In this document: positions 1 through 7,380 of the stretch, piece by piece
Numbering within the stretch: the first letter of the stretch is position 1
Layout of the letters: each line of letters begins with the position of its first letter
DNA from: Ardenticatenaceae bacterium
GTDB lineage: Bacteria > Chloroflexota > Anaerolineae > Promineifilales > Promineifilaceae
Direction: 5' to 3'
NCBI GenBank assembly: GCA_020634245.1
Contig: JACKCC010000019.1
Coordinates: forward strand, 78,780 to 142,779
Length of the DNA stretch: 64,000 nt
Made by a program: the position numbers and the translations under genes
The notes under the pieces: generated by a model
What the model was told of the DNA's origin: nothing
The model's input: only the letters and a program-made list of their open reading frames with translations
The model's database searches: none

Positions 1-342
1 GTCCAGCATGCGCTGTTTTTCAGTTTCAGCGGCTACGGCCGTTAACCGGTCAACCTCATCATCACCCACATAACCAGCCATACCAGGGCCGCGTACCGAA
101 CCAGTTCGTTCATTGTAGCGCTTCATTTTGGCCCAATCCACTTCGGTTGTCGGTTCATCGACTTCTTTCACCCACCACGGCCGTTTCGAGCGACCGGCAG
201 GATCAGAAAAAGGTGCAGCTTTATAATCCTTGGCTGCTGCCGCCGGTTTTGCCACTGTCGTCACAGCCGCAGCTCCGGCCCCAATACCGGCTACACGAAG
301 AAAATCGCGCCGGCTTAACTTAATTTTGCCATTCTTCTGCAT
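1..342 (-). CDS. Reductive dehalogenase catalytic subunit (RdhA-like), N-terminal part, cut by window edge
   Basis: Only the first 114 codons are in the window; the gene runs off the left edge. The N-terminus carries a twin-arginine motif (SRRDFLR, residues 10-16) followed by a hydrophobic Ala-rich stretch, so the protein is probably exported folded by Tat. It is nearly collinear with the complete paralog at 872-2269, including WWVKEVDEPTTEVDWAKM and the RTGSVRGPGMAGYVGDDEV region. Start: ATG at 340-342 with a good ribosome site (GGAGG) about 6 bases upstream on the minus strand. It is the downstream member of a tandem pair and probably arose by duplication. The cobalamin and Fe-S parts are outside the window, so activity cannot be judged. 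Confidence 0.85.
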   Translation of the reverse strand, partial: MQKNGKIKLSRRDFLRVAGIGAGAAAVTTVAKPAAAAKDYKAAPFSDPAGRSKRPWWVKEVDEPTTEVDWAKMKRYNERTGSVRGPGMAGYVGDDEVDRLTAVAAETEKQRMLD

Positions 343-655
343 GTCTTTCCTCCATTTGAAGAAGTTCACCAATATCTACTCAAACCTTAACGGTTTATTC
401 TTTACTCTGCCTAAACCTTACCATCCCCCAAATGTCTCCGGTATCGGGAAAAGTATGGTTTTCTGTGGTGATTTTCCTTACAAATGGCAAAAGATCAGCA
501 ATCGTAACCCGAATTCTATTTACTGTTTTCCGAATGATTTTCCAAAGGTTGTATATACCTTCAGATTGCCAAATACGGATTACCAGGTCGATACCAGCAT
601 CAAAACTCAGGAGGGAAGGAATCTCCTATCCCTCCTGAATCAAAACAACCTTGTT
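343..655 (-). other. Intergenic region upstream of the left rdhA
   Basis: This 313-base stretch separates the anchor gene at 656 from the left dehalogenase gene. I see no convincing gene. Just downstream of the anchor stop, near 604-640, is a GC-richer inverted stretch (GGAGGGAAGGAATCTCC with CCTATCCCTCC) that may terminate the right-hand unit. Nearer the dehalogenase start it holds the GGTATCGGGAAAA box at 440-452 and several TTTTCC words (473-478, 526-545) that echo those upstream of the other rdhA. Confidence 0.5.
440..452 (-). promoter_or_regulatory. Shared upstream box GGTATCGGGAAAA, copy 1
   Basis: The 13-base word GGTATCGGGAAAA lies about 98 bases upstream of the left rdhA start. The identical word lies about 87 bases upstream of the other rdhA start (2356-2368). 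On the other side it faces TTTTCC words, so each promoter has facing half-sites. A regulator-binding role, perhaps for the adjacent NarL-type regulator, is an inference. Confidence 0.4.
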
Positions 656-868
656 TTATTTGTTACGCCGGACAAACCAGACGACAGCGCCGGCCAACAG
701 CAGCACCACAAAGGTCACCCAAAAGATAGCTGCTGCTCGTGGCTCCAATTCTTGACTGCTGGAAATCGCATTTTGCAGAACGAATATTTCCAGGATAAGC
801 CAAAGCGCCCACAATACCCATTCGCCTAACGGCCGTTTCTTCACACTAAGCGTATATTTGTCACTCAT
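656..868 (-). CDS. Putative reductive dehalogenase membrane anchor (RdhB-like)
   Basis: A 70-residue protein with two predicted membrane helices (about residues 14-32 and 47-66), a basic C-terminus (RRNK) and an EPRAA motif between the helices. RdhB anchors, which tether the exported catalytic subunit to the membrane, are small hydrophobic proteins that often carry an E(F/L)EPR motif in an external loop. Most have about 90 residues and three helices, so this one is short. It starts 3 bases after the rdhA stop codon with a GGAGGG ribosome site that overlaps that stop, so the two are co-transcribed and probably translationally coupled. The assignment rests on motif and context. Confidence 0.65.
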   Translation of the reverse strand: MSDKYTLSVKKRPLGEWVLWALWLILEIFVLQNAISSSQELEPRAAAIFWVTFVVLLLAGAVVWFVRRNK

Positions 869-871
869 CGA

Positions 872-2269
872 TTAACCCTCCATTACCGGCGCATTACTGT
901 CAATGCCATACTCCGGCAGATCCAGCGACCACCACTCTTCGGCACTAGCCTGCGTACCATACCCAAAGGCATCATCCATGCTGCGGAAGAAGCTGTCCAT
1001 GAATGAAGCCTTGGCCGCACCAGCCTTCACCCACTCATGAATCCAGGCATTGTCTTTCTTGGCAAACGGGCACACAGAAAAACAAATGCCACAGTTCGTA
1101 CCGGCCTGCTCACGCCAGTAAGCGTAGCAAGTGACCGCGTTTTCAAAATAGGCTTTGTGGCCCGGGTTGTTCCAGCCACCCTGGACTTCCCAAGTCGGTT
1201 CATCCAGGAAACTCAGCGATTCCGATGGGCATGCTTCAGCGCATTTCTTGCAGCGCTTGCAGAATTCCATGATACCGGCGTCAATCGGTTTATCTAATGC
1301 AACCGGCAAATCGGTCAACAGCTTGAAAACGCGTACCATTGGCCCGAATTCAGGACTGATAAGGCGATTCAGGCGCGATAGTTCCCCCAAACCAGCCATG
1401 ACACCAAACGCCGGAGCAATACCTAACGCATTCGTGCTTGATTCTCCCAGACATTGGTAACCCAAACCACGCAAAAATTCTTGAGTAGACGCCTGAATTG
1501 TTTCACCCCGCTTATAGGCCAGGGTTGTGGTCTGTGAAGCTAACTGCGTCGGGCAGCGGCGCATCGTTTCCTGGGACATTTGCACCGTGTAAACAATGGC
1601 GTATTTGCAGCTGTAAGGAATATATCGGGCATTGTCATCCTCGCTGGCAATCGGATCATCCGTGAAAATCAGTTCCTTGCCATCGGGATCGACGCCGTAA
1701 ATAAGTTTGCGCGTATTGTCATCCAATTCAATGAAAGCTACATTCGCTGCCCCAAAGTGGCGCATGGCCGCGCGAATAATTTTAGCTGCTTCTTCCGGAC
1801 TGCCAGTCCATTTGGGAACGCCAAGTTCTTCAGGTGTTTCAGCTTTTTGCGGTCCTAAAAAGAGCTTGCCAACACCTACATGAGCACTCTTTAACGCATT
1901 ATCTTTGAGCGTATAGCCGTCCACATTGTCCAGCATGCGCTGTTTCAGGTTTGCCTCTTGAGCGGCATTTAACCGGCCGACTTCGTCATCGCCGACATAG
2001 CCGGCCATACCAGGGCCTCGTACCGATCCGGTGCGCTCGTTGTAGCGCTGCATTTTGGCCCAATCCACTTCGGTTGTCGGTTCATCCACTTCTTTCACCC
2101 ACCACGGCCGTTTCGGACGGCCAGCAGGATCAGAAAACGGTGCGGCTTTATAATCGCGGGCAGCTTCAGCCGGTTTTGCCACTGTCGTCACGGCAGCTGC
2201 TCCGGCTCCAATACCGGCCACGCGCAGAAAATCGCGTCGGCTTAGCTTAATCTTGCCATTTTTCTGCAT
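872..2269 (-). CDS. Reductive dehalogenase catalytic subunit (RdhA-like)
   Basis: A 465-residue Tat-exported enzyme of the corrinoid/Fe-S reductive dehalogenase family, which removes halogens from organohalides, often as a respiratory electron sink. Seen: Tat motif SRRDFLR at 10-16; a first ferredoxin motif CxxCxxCxxxCP at about 337-348; and a second cluster made of an isolated Cys near 381 followed by CxxCxxxCP at 393-401. The family domain lies between. The start at 2267-2269 (MQKNG) is chosen because GAGGAG sits 9 bases upstream and the paralog at 342 begins identically; longer starts add a non-conserved lead. An anchor gene follows directly, and a NarL-type two-component pair lies upstream on the same strand. 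The substrate cannot be read from sequence; queuosine-type epoxide reductases are relatives but lack the Tat signal and anchor. Confidence 0.88.
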   Translation of the reverse strand: MQKNGKIKLSRRDFLRVAGIGAGAAAVTTVAKPAEAARDYKAAPFSDPAGRPKRPWWVKEVDEPTTEVDWAKMQRYNERTGSVRGPGMAGYVGDDEVGRLNAAQEANLKQRMLDNVDGYTLKDNALKSAHVGVGKLFLGPQKAETPEELGVPKWTGSPEEAAKIIRAAMRHFGAANVAFIELDDNTRKLIYGVDPDGKELIFTDDPIASEDDNARYIPYSCKYAIVYTVQMSQETMRRCPTQLASQTTTLAYKRGETIQASTQEFLRGLGYQCLGESSTNALGIAPAFGVMAGLGELSRLNRLISPEFGPMVRVFKLLTDLPVALDKPIDAGIMEFCKRCKKCAEACPSESLSFLDEPTWEVQGGWNNPGHKAYFENAVTCYAYWREQAGTNCGICFSVCPFAKKDNAWIHEWVKAGAAKASFMDSFFRSMDDAFGYGTQASAEEWWSLDLPEYGIDSNAPVMEG

Positions 2270-2355
2270 CTCATTTCTCCTCAAAAATGTACTAATTTTT
2301 GAACACCGAATAAACATCCAGTTGATCGAAAATTTATCATTGAGCCTCGTACAGC

Positions 2356-2368
2356 GGTATCGGGAAAA
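2356..2368 (-). promoter_or_regulatory. Shared upstream box GGTATCGGGAAAA, copy 2
   Basis: Identical 13-base word to the one at 440-452, here about 87 bases upstream of the complete rdhA. Its GGGAAAAA end faces two TTTTTCCTGA words downstream on the plus strand (2378-2396 and 2411-2429), giving inverted half-sites. Confidence 0.4.
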
Positions 2369-2377
2369 AGATGCTCT

Positions 2378-2429
2378 TTTGTAATATTTTTCCTGAAAAA
2401 AGCGGGGATTTTTGTAATGTTTTTCCTGA
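2378..2429 (-). repeat. 19-bp direct repeat in the rdhA upstream region
   Basis: TTTGTAATATTTTTCCTGA at 2378-2396 recurs with one change (A to G) at 2411-2429. The two starts are 33 bases apart, about three helical turns, so both would lie on the same DNA face. With the inverted GGGAAAA box at 2356 this looks like a multi-site regulator target. No regulator is proven. Confidence 0.5.
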
Positions 2430-2430
2430 C

Positions 2431-2460
2431 GAAAAAAACGCCAGGCTTTTATGCCTGGCG
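2431..2460 (-). terminator. Terminator after the response regulator gene
   Basis: On the minus strand, stem CGCCAGGC with loop ATAAAA and arm GCCTGGCG (2439-2460) is followed by a run of T (complement of 2432-2438). It lies 30 bases past the response regulator stop and before the dehalogenase promoter region. It therefore isolates the regulator transcript from the rdh operon. Confidence 0.8.
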
Positions 2461-2492
2461 CTTCTTATTTTCGAATAGGTTGAAAAACCATC

Positions 2493-3140
2493 CTAATCGT
2501 CAAAATCGTCGAGGATACCGGCCCGCAGAGCGAATTTTACCAGGTCAGAACGATGTTCAAGATGAAGTTTTTCCATGGCTCTCTGCCGGTAAGTTTCGAC
2601 CGTTTTGGAGCTGATGATTAACCTTTCACCTATTTCCCGGCTGGTATATCCCAATGCCGTCAGGCGCAGCACATCCTGTTCGCGCTCCGACAACTGCTGA
2701 AATAGTTCTGTTTCGGTCTCTTTAGCCGTGACGGACTCTACCAGGGCAGTAGCCGCTTTAGGATGTAAGTAACGTTCACCTGTCAGAACAACCCGAATCG
2801 CCTCTAATAGGCTGGTGTGGGTAGATGATTTGGGAACGTAACCATCACAACCAGCTTCAATGGCCGGCATGACAAATTCGCGGCGGATGTACATGGAAAG
2901 CACGACAATGCGGCTTTTGACATTTTCCGCCCGAATAAGCCGAATCGTCTCCAGGCCGCTGATGTCGGGCAGCCCCAGGTCCATCACGATGATATCGGGT
3001 TGTAAATCGCGGGCCATGTGGACAGCATCACGGCCGTTTCCAGCCTCGGCGACAACTGTCAAATCCGGCTCACTTTCCAATAAGGCGCGCAATCCGTCTC
3101 GCAATACTTTATGATCATCAACCAGCAAAATCGTAATCAT
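2493..3140 (-). CDS. NarL/FixJ-type response regulator
   Basis: A 215-residue DNA-binding response regulator. The receiver domain has the acidic pair DD at 8-9, phospho-acceptor Asp54 (MDLGLPD) and Lys104 (VPKS). The C-terminal LuxR helix-turn-helix (about 150-208) contains LSEREQDVLRLTALGYTSREI and SSKTVETY. It overlaps the sensor kinase gene by 4 bases (ATGA), so the two form a coupled pair. The dehalogenase operon lies immediately downstream behind a terminator, and both rdhA genes share upstream boxes. Control of dehalogenase expression is therefore a reasonable inference; NarL-type systems controlling rdh genes are known in other organohalide respirers. Confidence 0.93.
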   Translation of the reverse strand: MITILLVDDHKVLRDGLRALLESEPDLTVVAEAGNGRDAVHMARDLQPDIIVMDLGLPDISGLETIRLIRAENVKSRIVVLSMYIRREFVMPAIEAGCDGYVPKSSTHTSLLEAIRVVLTGERYLHPKAATALVESVTAKETETELFQQLSEREQDVLRLTALGYTSREIGERLIISSKTVETYRQRAMEKLHLEHRSDLVKFALRAGILDDFDD

Positions 3141-4759
3141 ACAGCTCCTGTTTCCGGGGGAATGGGTATCATAACGTGCAGGGCAGTTCCTTTGCCCGGC
3201 GCGGAATAAACATCTAGCTTTCCCCCCACAATTGAAGCTCTTTCGTCAATACTGATCAATCCCAGATGCCGCTTGCCTTGTTCCAATGGCACTTGATGCG
3301 GCGCAAATCCTTTACCATTGTCTTCGATGCGCATAAATACGGCAACGGCCGTAGCCGTCAGCTCAATTTCTACCTGGCTGGCTTCCGCATGGCGCACCAC
3401 ATTGGTCAGCCCTTCCTGAGCAATGCGATATAGCGTCACCTCGATTTCCGGAGTTAAGTGATGACCATCCAAATCAAAATTACAAAGCGTAACCAGCCCC
3501 GCTTCCTGAGCCATATCTTTCACCAATGTTTCCAGAGCTACCGGCAAACCAAATTGTTCCAGCGCCGCCGGACGCAGCCGGTAAGACAATTCTCGAATCT
3601 GTTCAATGGTTTCTGAAACCAGATTCTGGATCGCGTTCAAATCGCCTCGTAAGTCGGCGGATGCGCTGTGCCTTTCCAGCGTTTTCAGACGAACCAGCAA
3701 GGAGGTCAACATTTGTCCGGCTCCGTCATGAAGTTCCCGTGCCAGCCGACCGCGCTCATCTTCTTGCGCCCGCACTAACGACTCCAGCAGCGCCTGCCGG
3801 GCCATTTCTTTTTCGACCAGTTTGAGCCGCAGCCAGGCGTTGGCTGTAATTTCAGAAATTTGAGCACCAATGGCTGTCAACAGGTCGAAATCATCGTCTG
3901 ATAACGCTTTGTCTTTATCACACAATAAATTCAGTACGCCGAATTTTTCGCCGCGAGCTTCGATGGGTATGGTGATATGAGTATTCCGCAGGTCGGCGAA
4001 GGAACAATTTTCCAGGCGGGGACACGGCCGTATATTTGTCCCGGTCTGCAATTGGCCCAAAACCAAATCCTGTTGGCAAGAACACAATTCATCATCCGGG
4101 TTGTGCAACAAATGGGCCTCCAATTCCGGCGGCACTTTGTACCAACTGGCCAGGTGAAACCGCTCCCGCTCCGGATCGCGCAAATAAATCCAGCCCGTCT
4201 TTAACCGCATCACATCTAAAGTGTTTTTTAAGGCCGCAAACAACACATCATGAATCTCGGCTTCCCGGTCAGCGGCTAAAATGACACGGTTGATGGCGTC
4301 CAGCCGGCGATTTGTGCGTTCCAAATCTTCTTGTGTCGCCACCAGATGATCGGTCATTTTGTTGATGGCGACAGCCACCTCACCGATTTCGTCTTTTGAC
4401 CAGACTCTGGCCCGCGATTCCACATTTCCCACCGCAACTTGCTGGGCCATGGTGTTGAGTTCGGTTAACGGCCGTGTCAGAATAAACGTCAAAAACGACG
4501 CCAGAATAATCGAGCCGGCCGCCGCCAAAACAGTCACCAACGTCACACTGCGTCCCCCGGCCTGCATCGCCGCCTGTACCCGTACATCCGTCAACAAAAA
4601 CGACAACCAATCAGACAGCCCTGTTGTAATCCAATAATTAAGCGACCCGCCCAAAATGATAACCGGCAGCAAGATGATACCCGTAATCTTCCAGCGCACC
4701 GGCACCGACAAAATGGCATCGTAGGTTAATTCTCCAATCCGATCCAGCAGTTCTTTCAT
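3137..4759 (-). CDS. HAMP-GAF sensor histidine kinase (HisKA_3 type) with a four-Cys GAF insertion
   Basis: A 540-residue membrane sensor kinase. Order: helix at about 22-42, short external loop, helix at about 75-95, HAMP (about 95-150), GAF-like domain (about 165-315), dimerisation domain with the phospho-acceptor His344 in ARELHDGAGQM, and an ATPase domain (about 425-535) with DNGKGF. Inside the GAF part lie Cys226, Cys228, Cys246 and Cys252 (C-x-C-x17-C-x5-C), which could hold an Fe-S cluster or act as a redox switch; this is inference. The 4-base overlap with the response regulator gene marks them as partners. The external loop is too short for a large ligand domain, so sensing may be cytoplasmic. 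Confidence 0.92.
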   Translation of the reverse strand: MKELLDRIGELTYDAILSVPVRWKITGIILLPVIILGGSLNYWITTGLSDWLSFLLTDVRVQAAMQAGGRSVTLVTVLAAAGSIILASFLTFILTRPLTELNTMAQQVAVGNVESRARVWSKDEIGEVAVAINKMTDHLVATQEDLERTNRRLDAINRVILAADREAEIHDVLFAALKNTLDVMRLKTGWIYLRDPERERFHLASWYKVPPELEAHLLHNPDDELCSCQQDLVLGQLQTGTNIRPCPRLENCSFADLRNTHITIPIEARGEKFGVLNLLCDKDKALSDDDFDLLTAIGAQISEITANAWLRLKLVEKEMARQALLESLVRAQEDERGRLARELHDGAGQMLTSLLVRLKTLERHSASADLRGDLNAIQNLVSETIEQIRELSYRLRPAALEQFGLPVALETLVKDMAQEAGLVTLCNFDLDGHHLTPEIEVTLYRIAQEGLTNVVRHAEASQVEIELTATAVAVFMRIEDNGKGFAPHQVPLEQGKRHLGLISIDERASIVGGKLDVYSAPGKGTALHVMIPIPPETGAV

Positions 4760-4804
4760 GTTGGCTCCATTAATTCAAATCGTCTGTTTATGTCAAATAT
4801 TCGC

Positions 4805-4832
4805 TTGACAATCATTTACATCTTGCTATAAT
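4805..4832 (+). promoter_or_regulatory. Consensus sigma-70 promoter of the initiator tRNA
   Basis: TTGACA at 4805-4810, a 16-base spacer and TATAAT at 4827-4832, both boxes perfect. The tRNA begins 14 bases downstream. Confidence 0.9.
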
Positions 4833-4845
4833 CCCACTCTGTCGA

Positions 4846-4917
4846 TGCGGGGTAGAGCAGAGGCAGCTCGTCGGGCTCATAACCCGGAGGTCGCAGGTTC
4901 GAATCCTGTCCCCGCTA
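4846..4917 (+). tRNA. Initiator tRNA-fMet (CAU)
   Basis: A 72-base cloverleaf with anticodon CAT at 4878-4880. Three G-C pairs (GGG/CCC) close the anticodon stem, as in initiator tRNAs. Position 1 is T and the facing position 72 is also T, a mismatch at the acceptor end; a non-Watson-Crick 1:72 pair is the hallmark recognised by formyltransferase. The T arm carries GTTCGAATC. CCA is not encoded. It has its own promoter and terminator. Confidence 0.95.
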
Positions 4918-4923
4918 TTAAGA

Positions 4924-4950
4924 AAGCGCTCAAATTGAGCGCTTTTTTTA
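4924..4950 (+). terminator. Terminator after tRNA-fMet
   Basis: Stem AAGCGCTCA, loop AAT, arm TGAGCGCTT (4924-4944) followed by TTTTTATT. It begins 6 bases after the tRNA. The opposite strand has an A-run before the stem, so it may also end the divergent-strand sensor kinase promoter region. Confidence 0.9.
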
Positions 4951-4955
4951 TTGCC

Positions 4956-5249
4956 TTAAGCCGTTAATCCTTCCATTTGTCGGGCCAACTCCACATCCCA
5001 ACTACTCACCACATTGCCTAAATCATGTGTCATCAAATCGACCGTTACTCGATTGTAAACGTTTGACCACTCAGGATGATGATCCATTTTATCGGCAACA
5101 ATAGCAACACTGGTCATCCAGCCCATGGCACGGGCAAAACTGGCAAATTTAAATGTTTTATGCAGCCGGCCATCCAACAACTGCCAGCCCGGCAGATCGG
5201 CCAGGGCTGATTTTATTTCTTCCGGCTCCAGTTTACGACGTACCATCAT
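4956..5249 (-). CDS. Pterin-4a-carbinolamine dehydratase
   Basis: A 97-residue protein of the PCD/DCoH family, which dehydrates 4a-hydroxytetrahydropterins. The family signature DHHPEWSNVYNRV is at about 57-69 and is followed by LMTHDLGNVVSSW; the histidine pair and the Pro-Glu-Trp motif are intact. Length matches the family. The first two codons are both Met-like starts (MM), either of which could be used. No pterin-dependent hydroxylase is nearby, as is common for bacterial PCDs, so its partner is unknown. Confidence 0.93.
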   Translation of the reverse strand: MMVRRKLEPEEIKSALADLPGWQLLDGRLHKTFKFASFARAMGWMTSVAIVADKMDHHPEWSNVYNRVTVDLMTHDLGNVVSSWDVELARQMEGLTA

Positions 5250-5432
5250 GTGCCTCCATCAGAGTAAAATATACTTTACAGGTCGTCACCTGGGCGGCTC
5301 GACTGATCTCACCGAACGTCTTGTCAAAGGCAGCCAGGCTACGATAGACCCAACCCTCAACAAAGATATACAGCCAATTAATGAAAATGGGGCAATGCCA
5401 GCAATCCCCAAAGTGTGCCTGAGCCTGAACAA

Positions 5433-6566
5433 TTACAAGGCAGTGAAATATTGTGCGAGCCAATGACCCAGGTAAATACCGGCCACGCATCCGACCATGC
5501 CCGCCGCCAAACTCACTGAGGCACCCAAAACGGCCGTTTTCCGATTAGTTCCGGTAACTTGTTTAATTACTCGAAGCAGCGGCCAATTGTCTGCGCCCAT
5601 CATGGTCATTTCGACAATTGTACGGATTGATACCTTGTTATCCGGTTTGCCTTCCAGTTCGCCGACCACAGCCAACAGGAATCCGACGACAGCCAGACTG
5701 GTGGGCAGCAAAATCATACCGCCGACTCCGGAAGCGGCCGTTCCCACCATCATCCCCACCATCATCGCCGGAACCAGAAAAGGAACCGCCCCCTGCATCA
5801 GCATTTCGGCCGGTGCTTCCAGCGATTCAACCACCATAGCCTTCACACCGCGGCTAAATAAACCGCCGTAAGCGCCAATCAACGCGACAATAAACATGGG
5901 AGCAAACGTACCACTAATAAGTCCCAATACAAGACCGGCCAGCGCGCCGTTGATCCAGCTGCTTAAAGCCGCAATCAGCGCCAAAGCAAAAGCACCAGTT
6001 AAAATCCACACTGTCTTTTGAAAATAAGAACCGATGTATCCCCCAACTATTCCCCCGGCCAGAGCCGCAACGACAATACTCCACCAACTCTTGCTTACGC
6101 TTATCAAGCCTAAAATGGCCCCTGAGGTCAACCCGACGCCGGCTCCCAGCACAGCACCGACAACAATCGACCCAAATAATAGGAATAATCTGTTAAACGC
6201 ACTATCATCCTCATCGGGAAGGGCATGGGTGATAATACCAATGGTCCCGCCAATCACTGAGCCGCTAAGCAAGCCGAATAAGGCTCCATCCACAACCCCA
6301 TCAATGTTATGGCTCAACGGAAATCCAATGACACTGACCAGTAAACCTAACAGGCCGCCAGCAAACATGCCACCCATGAGACCCCTGCTGCGCTTAAATG
6401 TCTGAGTATACGCACCAAATAACATCACCAGTACGGCCGTACACACAACCGCCAGTTCAACTTCATCAACAATAAAGCCAACACAACCAATCAATAAGCC
6501 AAGAAAAACCGCCAAGCCAATTTGGTAACTCTCTTTTTCTAAATTGGCCACTTCTACTACACGCAT
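5433..6566 (-). CDS. Glycine-rich polytopic membrane protein, function unknown
   Basis: About 377 residues with roughly ten hydrophobic segments. Several are glycine-zipper-like (GGMFAGGLLGLLVSVIG, GGIVGGYIG, GAVLGAGVGLTSG), which suggests tightly packed helices or internal repeats. I do not recognise the family. The start at 6564-6566 (MRVVEV) is chosen over an upstream ATG because the longer version would reach into the V4R gene and add a charged, non-membrane lead. The gene follows the V4R gene by 19 bases on the same strand, so they are probably co-transcribed. Confidence 0.75.
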   Translation of the reverse strand: MRVVEVANLEKESYQIGLAVFLGLLIGCVGFIVDEVELAVVCTAVLVMLFGAYTQTFKRSRGLMGGMFAGGLLGLLVSVIGFPLSHNIDGVVDGALFGLLSGSVIGGTIGIITHALPDEDDSAFNRLFLLFGSIVVGAVLGAGVGLTSGAILGLISVSKSWWSIVVAALAGGIVGGYIGSYFQKTVWILTGAFALALIAALSSWINGALAGLVLGLISGTFAPMFIVALIGAYGGLFSRGVKAMVVESLEAPAEMLMQGAVPFLVPAMMVGMMVGTAASGVGGMILLPTSLAVVGFLLAVVGELEGKPDNKVSIRTIVEMTMMGADNWPLLRVIKQVTGTNRKTAVLGASVSLAAGMVGCVAGIYLGHWLAQYFTAL

Positions 6567-6585
6567 AACTACCTGGACTCCCCTG

Positions 6586-7224
6586 CTATCGCTCCCTGAT
6601 TTCAAACCGGCAAAATCCATCACCCATCGCTTTGCAATGCGTCTCCGAAATATCAAAATCCCGAAAGTCCTTGCCGGTGGCAAAAACCATCGCCTCGCCT
6701 AACGTCCCAACGTATAGATGGCAAGCCGGTTTATCACTGTGCCGTGTGTGGCAGATGGTACAGGCGTAATCCGTGTAAACCAATACACCATCCTTATCCT
6801 GCACATCAACCAGGCCATAATCCACAACATCCATCAGCCCTTTGCGCAATCCTAATAAAATGGCCCGCATGCGCAGACGTTGAGGCAATGCTTTCAAGGC
6901 AATCCCGGCCAGCCCCATTACAGCAGCCTGTTCTTTAATGCCCCAACGGAAAGAAGCCCGGCCAATCCGCTGCAGCATTCCCTTCCCCGCGCGCCCGGTA
7001 AAATCTTCTATCGCTGCATTAAGACTGGCATATTCGCGGGCTAAAACGTCATGCTCCAGATTGTTGGGTGGCGGGTTACCAATAAATCGTTCTAGACCGC
7101 TGCTGCGCAGCACTGCATTTAACCCGTGTGTTCCCAACACCTCTTCGACACCGCGCAGCATTTGCAACAGCAAGGCATTGACATATGGCGCATCTTCAGG
7201 TATCTCAACTGGGGTCATACTCAT
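6586..7224 (-). CDS. V4R-domain protein
   Basis: A 212-residue protein whose C-terminal half (about 130-210) matches the V4R (4-vinyl reductase) domain, ending in SETHCKAMGDGFCRFEI. Six cysteines sit in this half, including CTICHTRHSDKPAC, which suggests metal binding. V4R domains bind small hydrophobic ligands or metals in regulators and in bacteriochlorophyll-related proteins; no photosynthesis genes are nearby, so a sensory role is more likely. The ribosome site AAGGAAGG precedes the start by 6-7 bases. It is the first gene of a two-gene unit with the membrane protein downstream. Confidence 0.8.
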   Translation of the reverse strand: MSMTPVEIPEDAPYVNALLLQMLRGVEEVLGTHGLNAVLRSSGLERFIGNPPPNNLEHDVLAREYASLNAAIEDFTGRAGKGMLQRIGRASFRWGIKEQAAVMGLAGIALKALPQRLRMRAILLGLRKGLMDVVDYGLVDVQDKDGVLVYTDYACTICHTRHSDKPACHLYVGTLGEAMVFATGKDFRDFDISETHCKAMGDGFCRFEIRER

Positions 7225-7293
7225 GGTAACCTTCCTTTGCCGGTTTTGCTGCCAACATCATACCACAGAATTGCCCTTGGATGATAAGCCTAA

Positions 7294-7356
7294 AGTGCCA
7301 GCCGCTGGGCAAAAAATCTCACTTTAGTTAGAGCTTTCTGCCCGGTGACTGGCACC
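7294..7356. repeat. Imperfect long palindrome between GNAT and V4R genes
   Basis: Arm AGTGCCAGCCGCTGGGCA at 7294-7311 pairs with TGCCCGGTGACTGGCACC near 7339-7356 with a few mismatches. The right arm contains GGTGACTGGCAC, close to the core of the palindrome family at 9611, 50241 and 53452. It is probably a diverged member and may act as a terminator. Confidence 0.45.
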
Positions 7357-7380
7357 TGGCAACAGAAACTCCCTTACACC

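Noticed and set aside
230..829. A 199-codon plus-strand frame across the left rdhA start and its upstream region
   Set aside because: It runs antisense to two supported genes and has no domain.
5233..5490. An 85-codon minus-strand frame between the membrane protein and pterin dehydratase genes
   Set aside because: It overlaps both neighbours, lacks a ribosome site and matches nothing I know.
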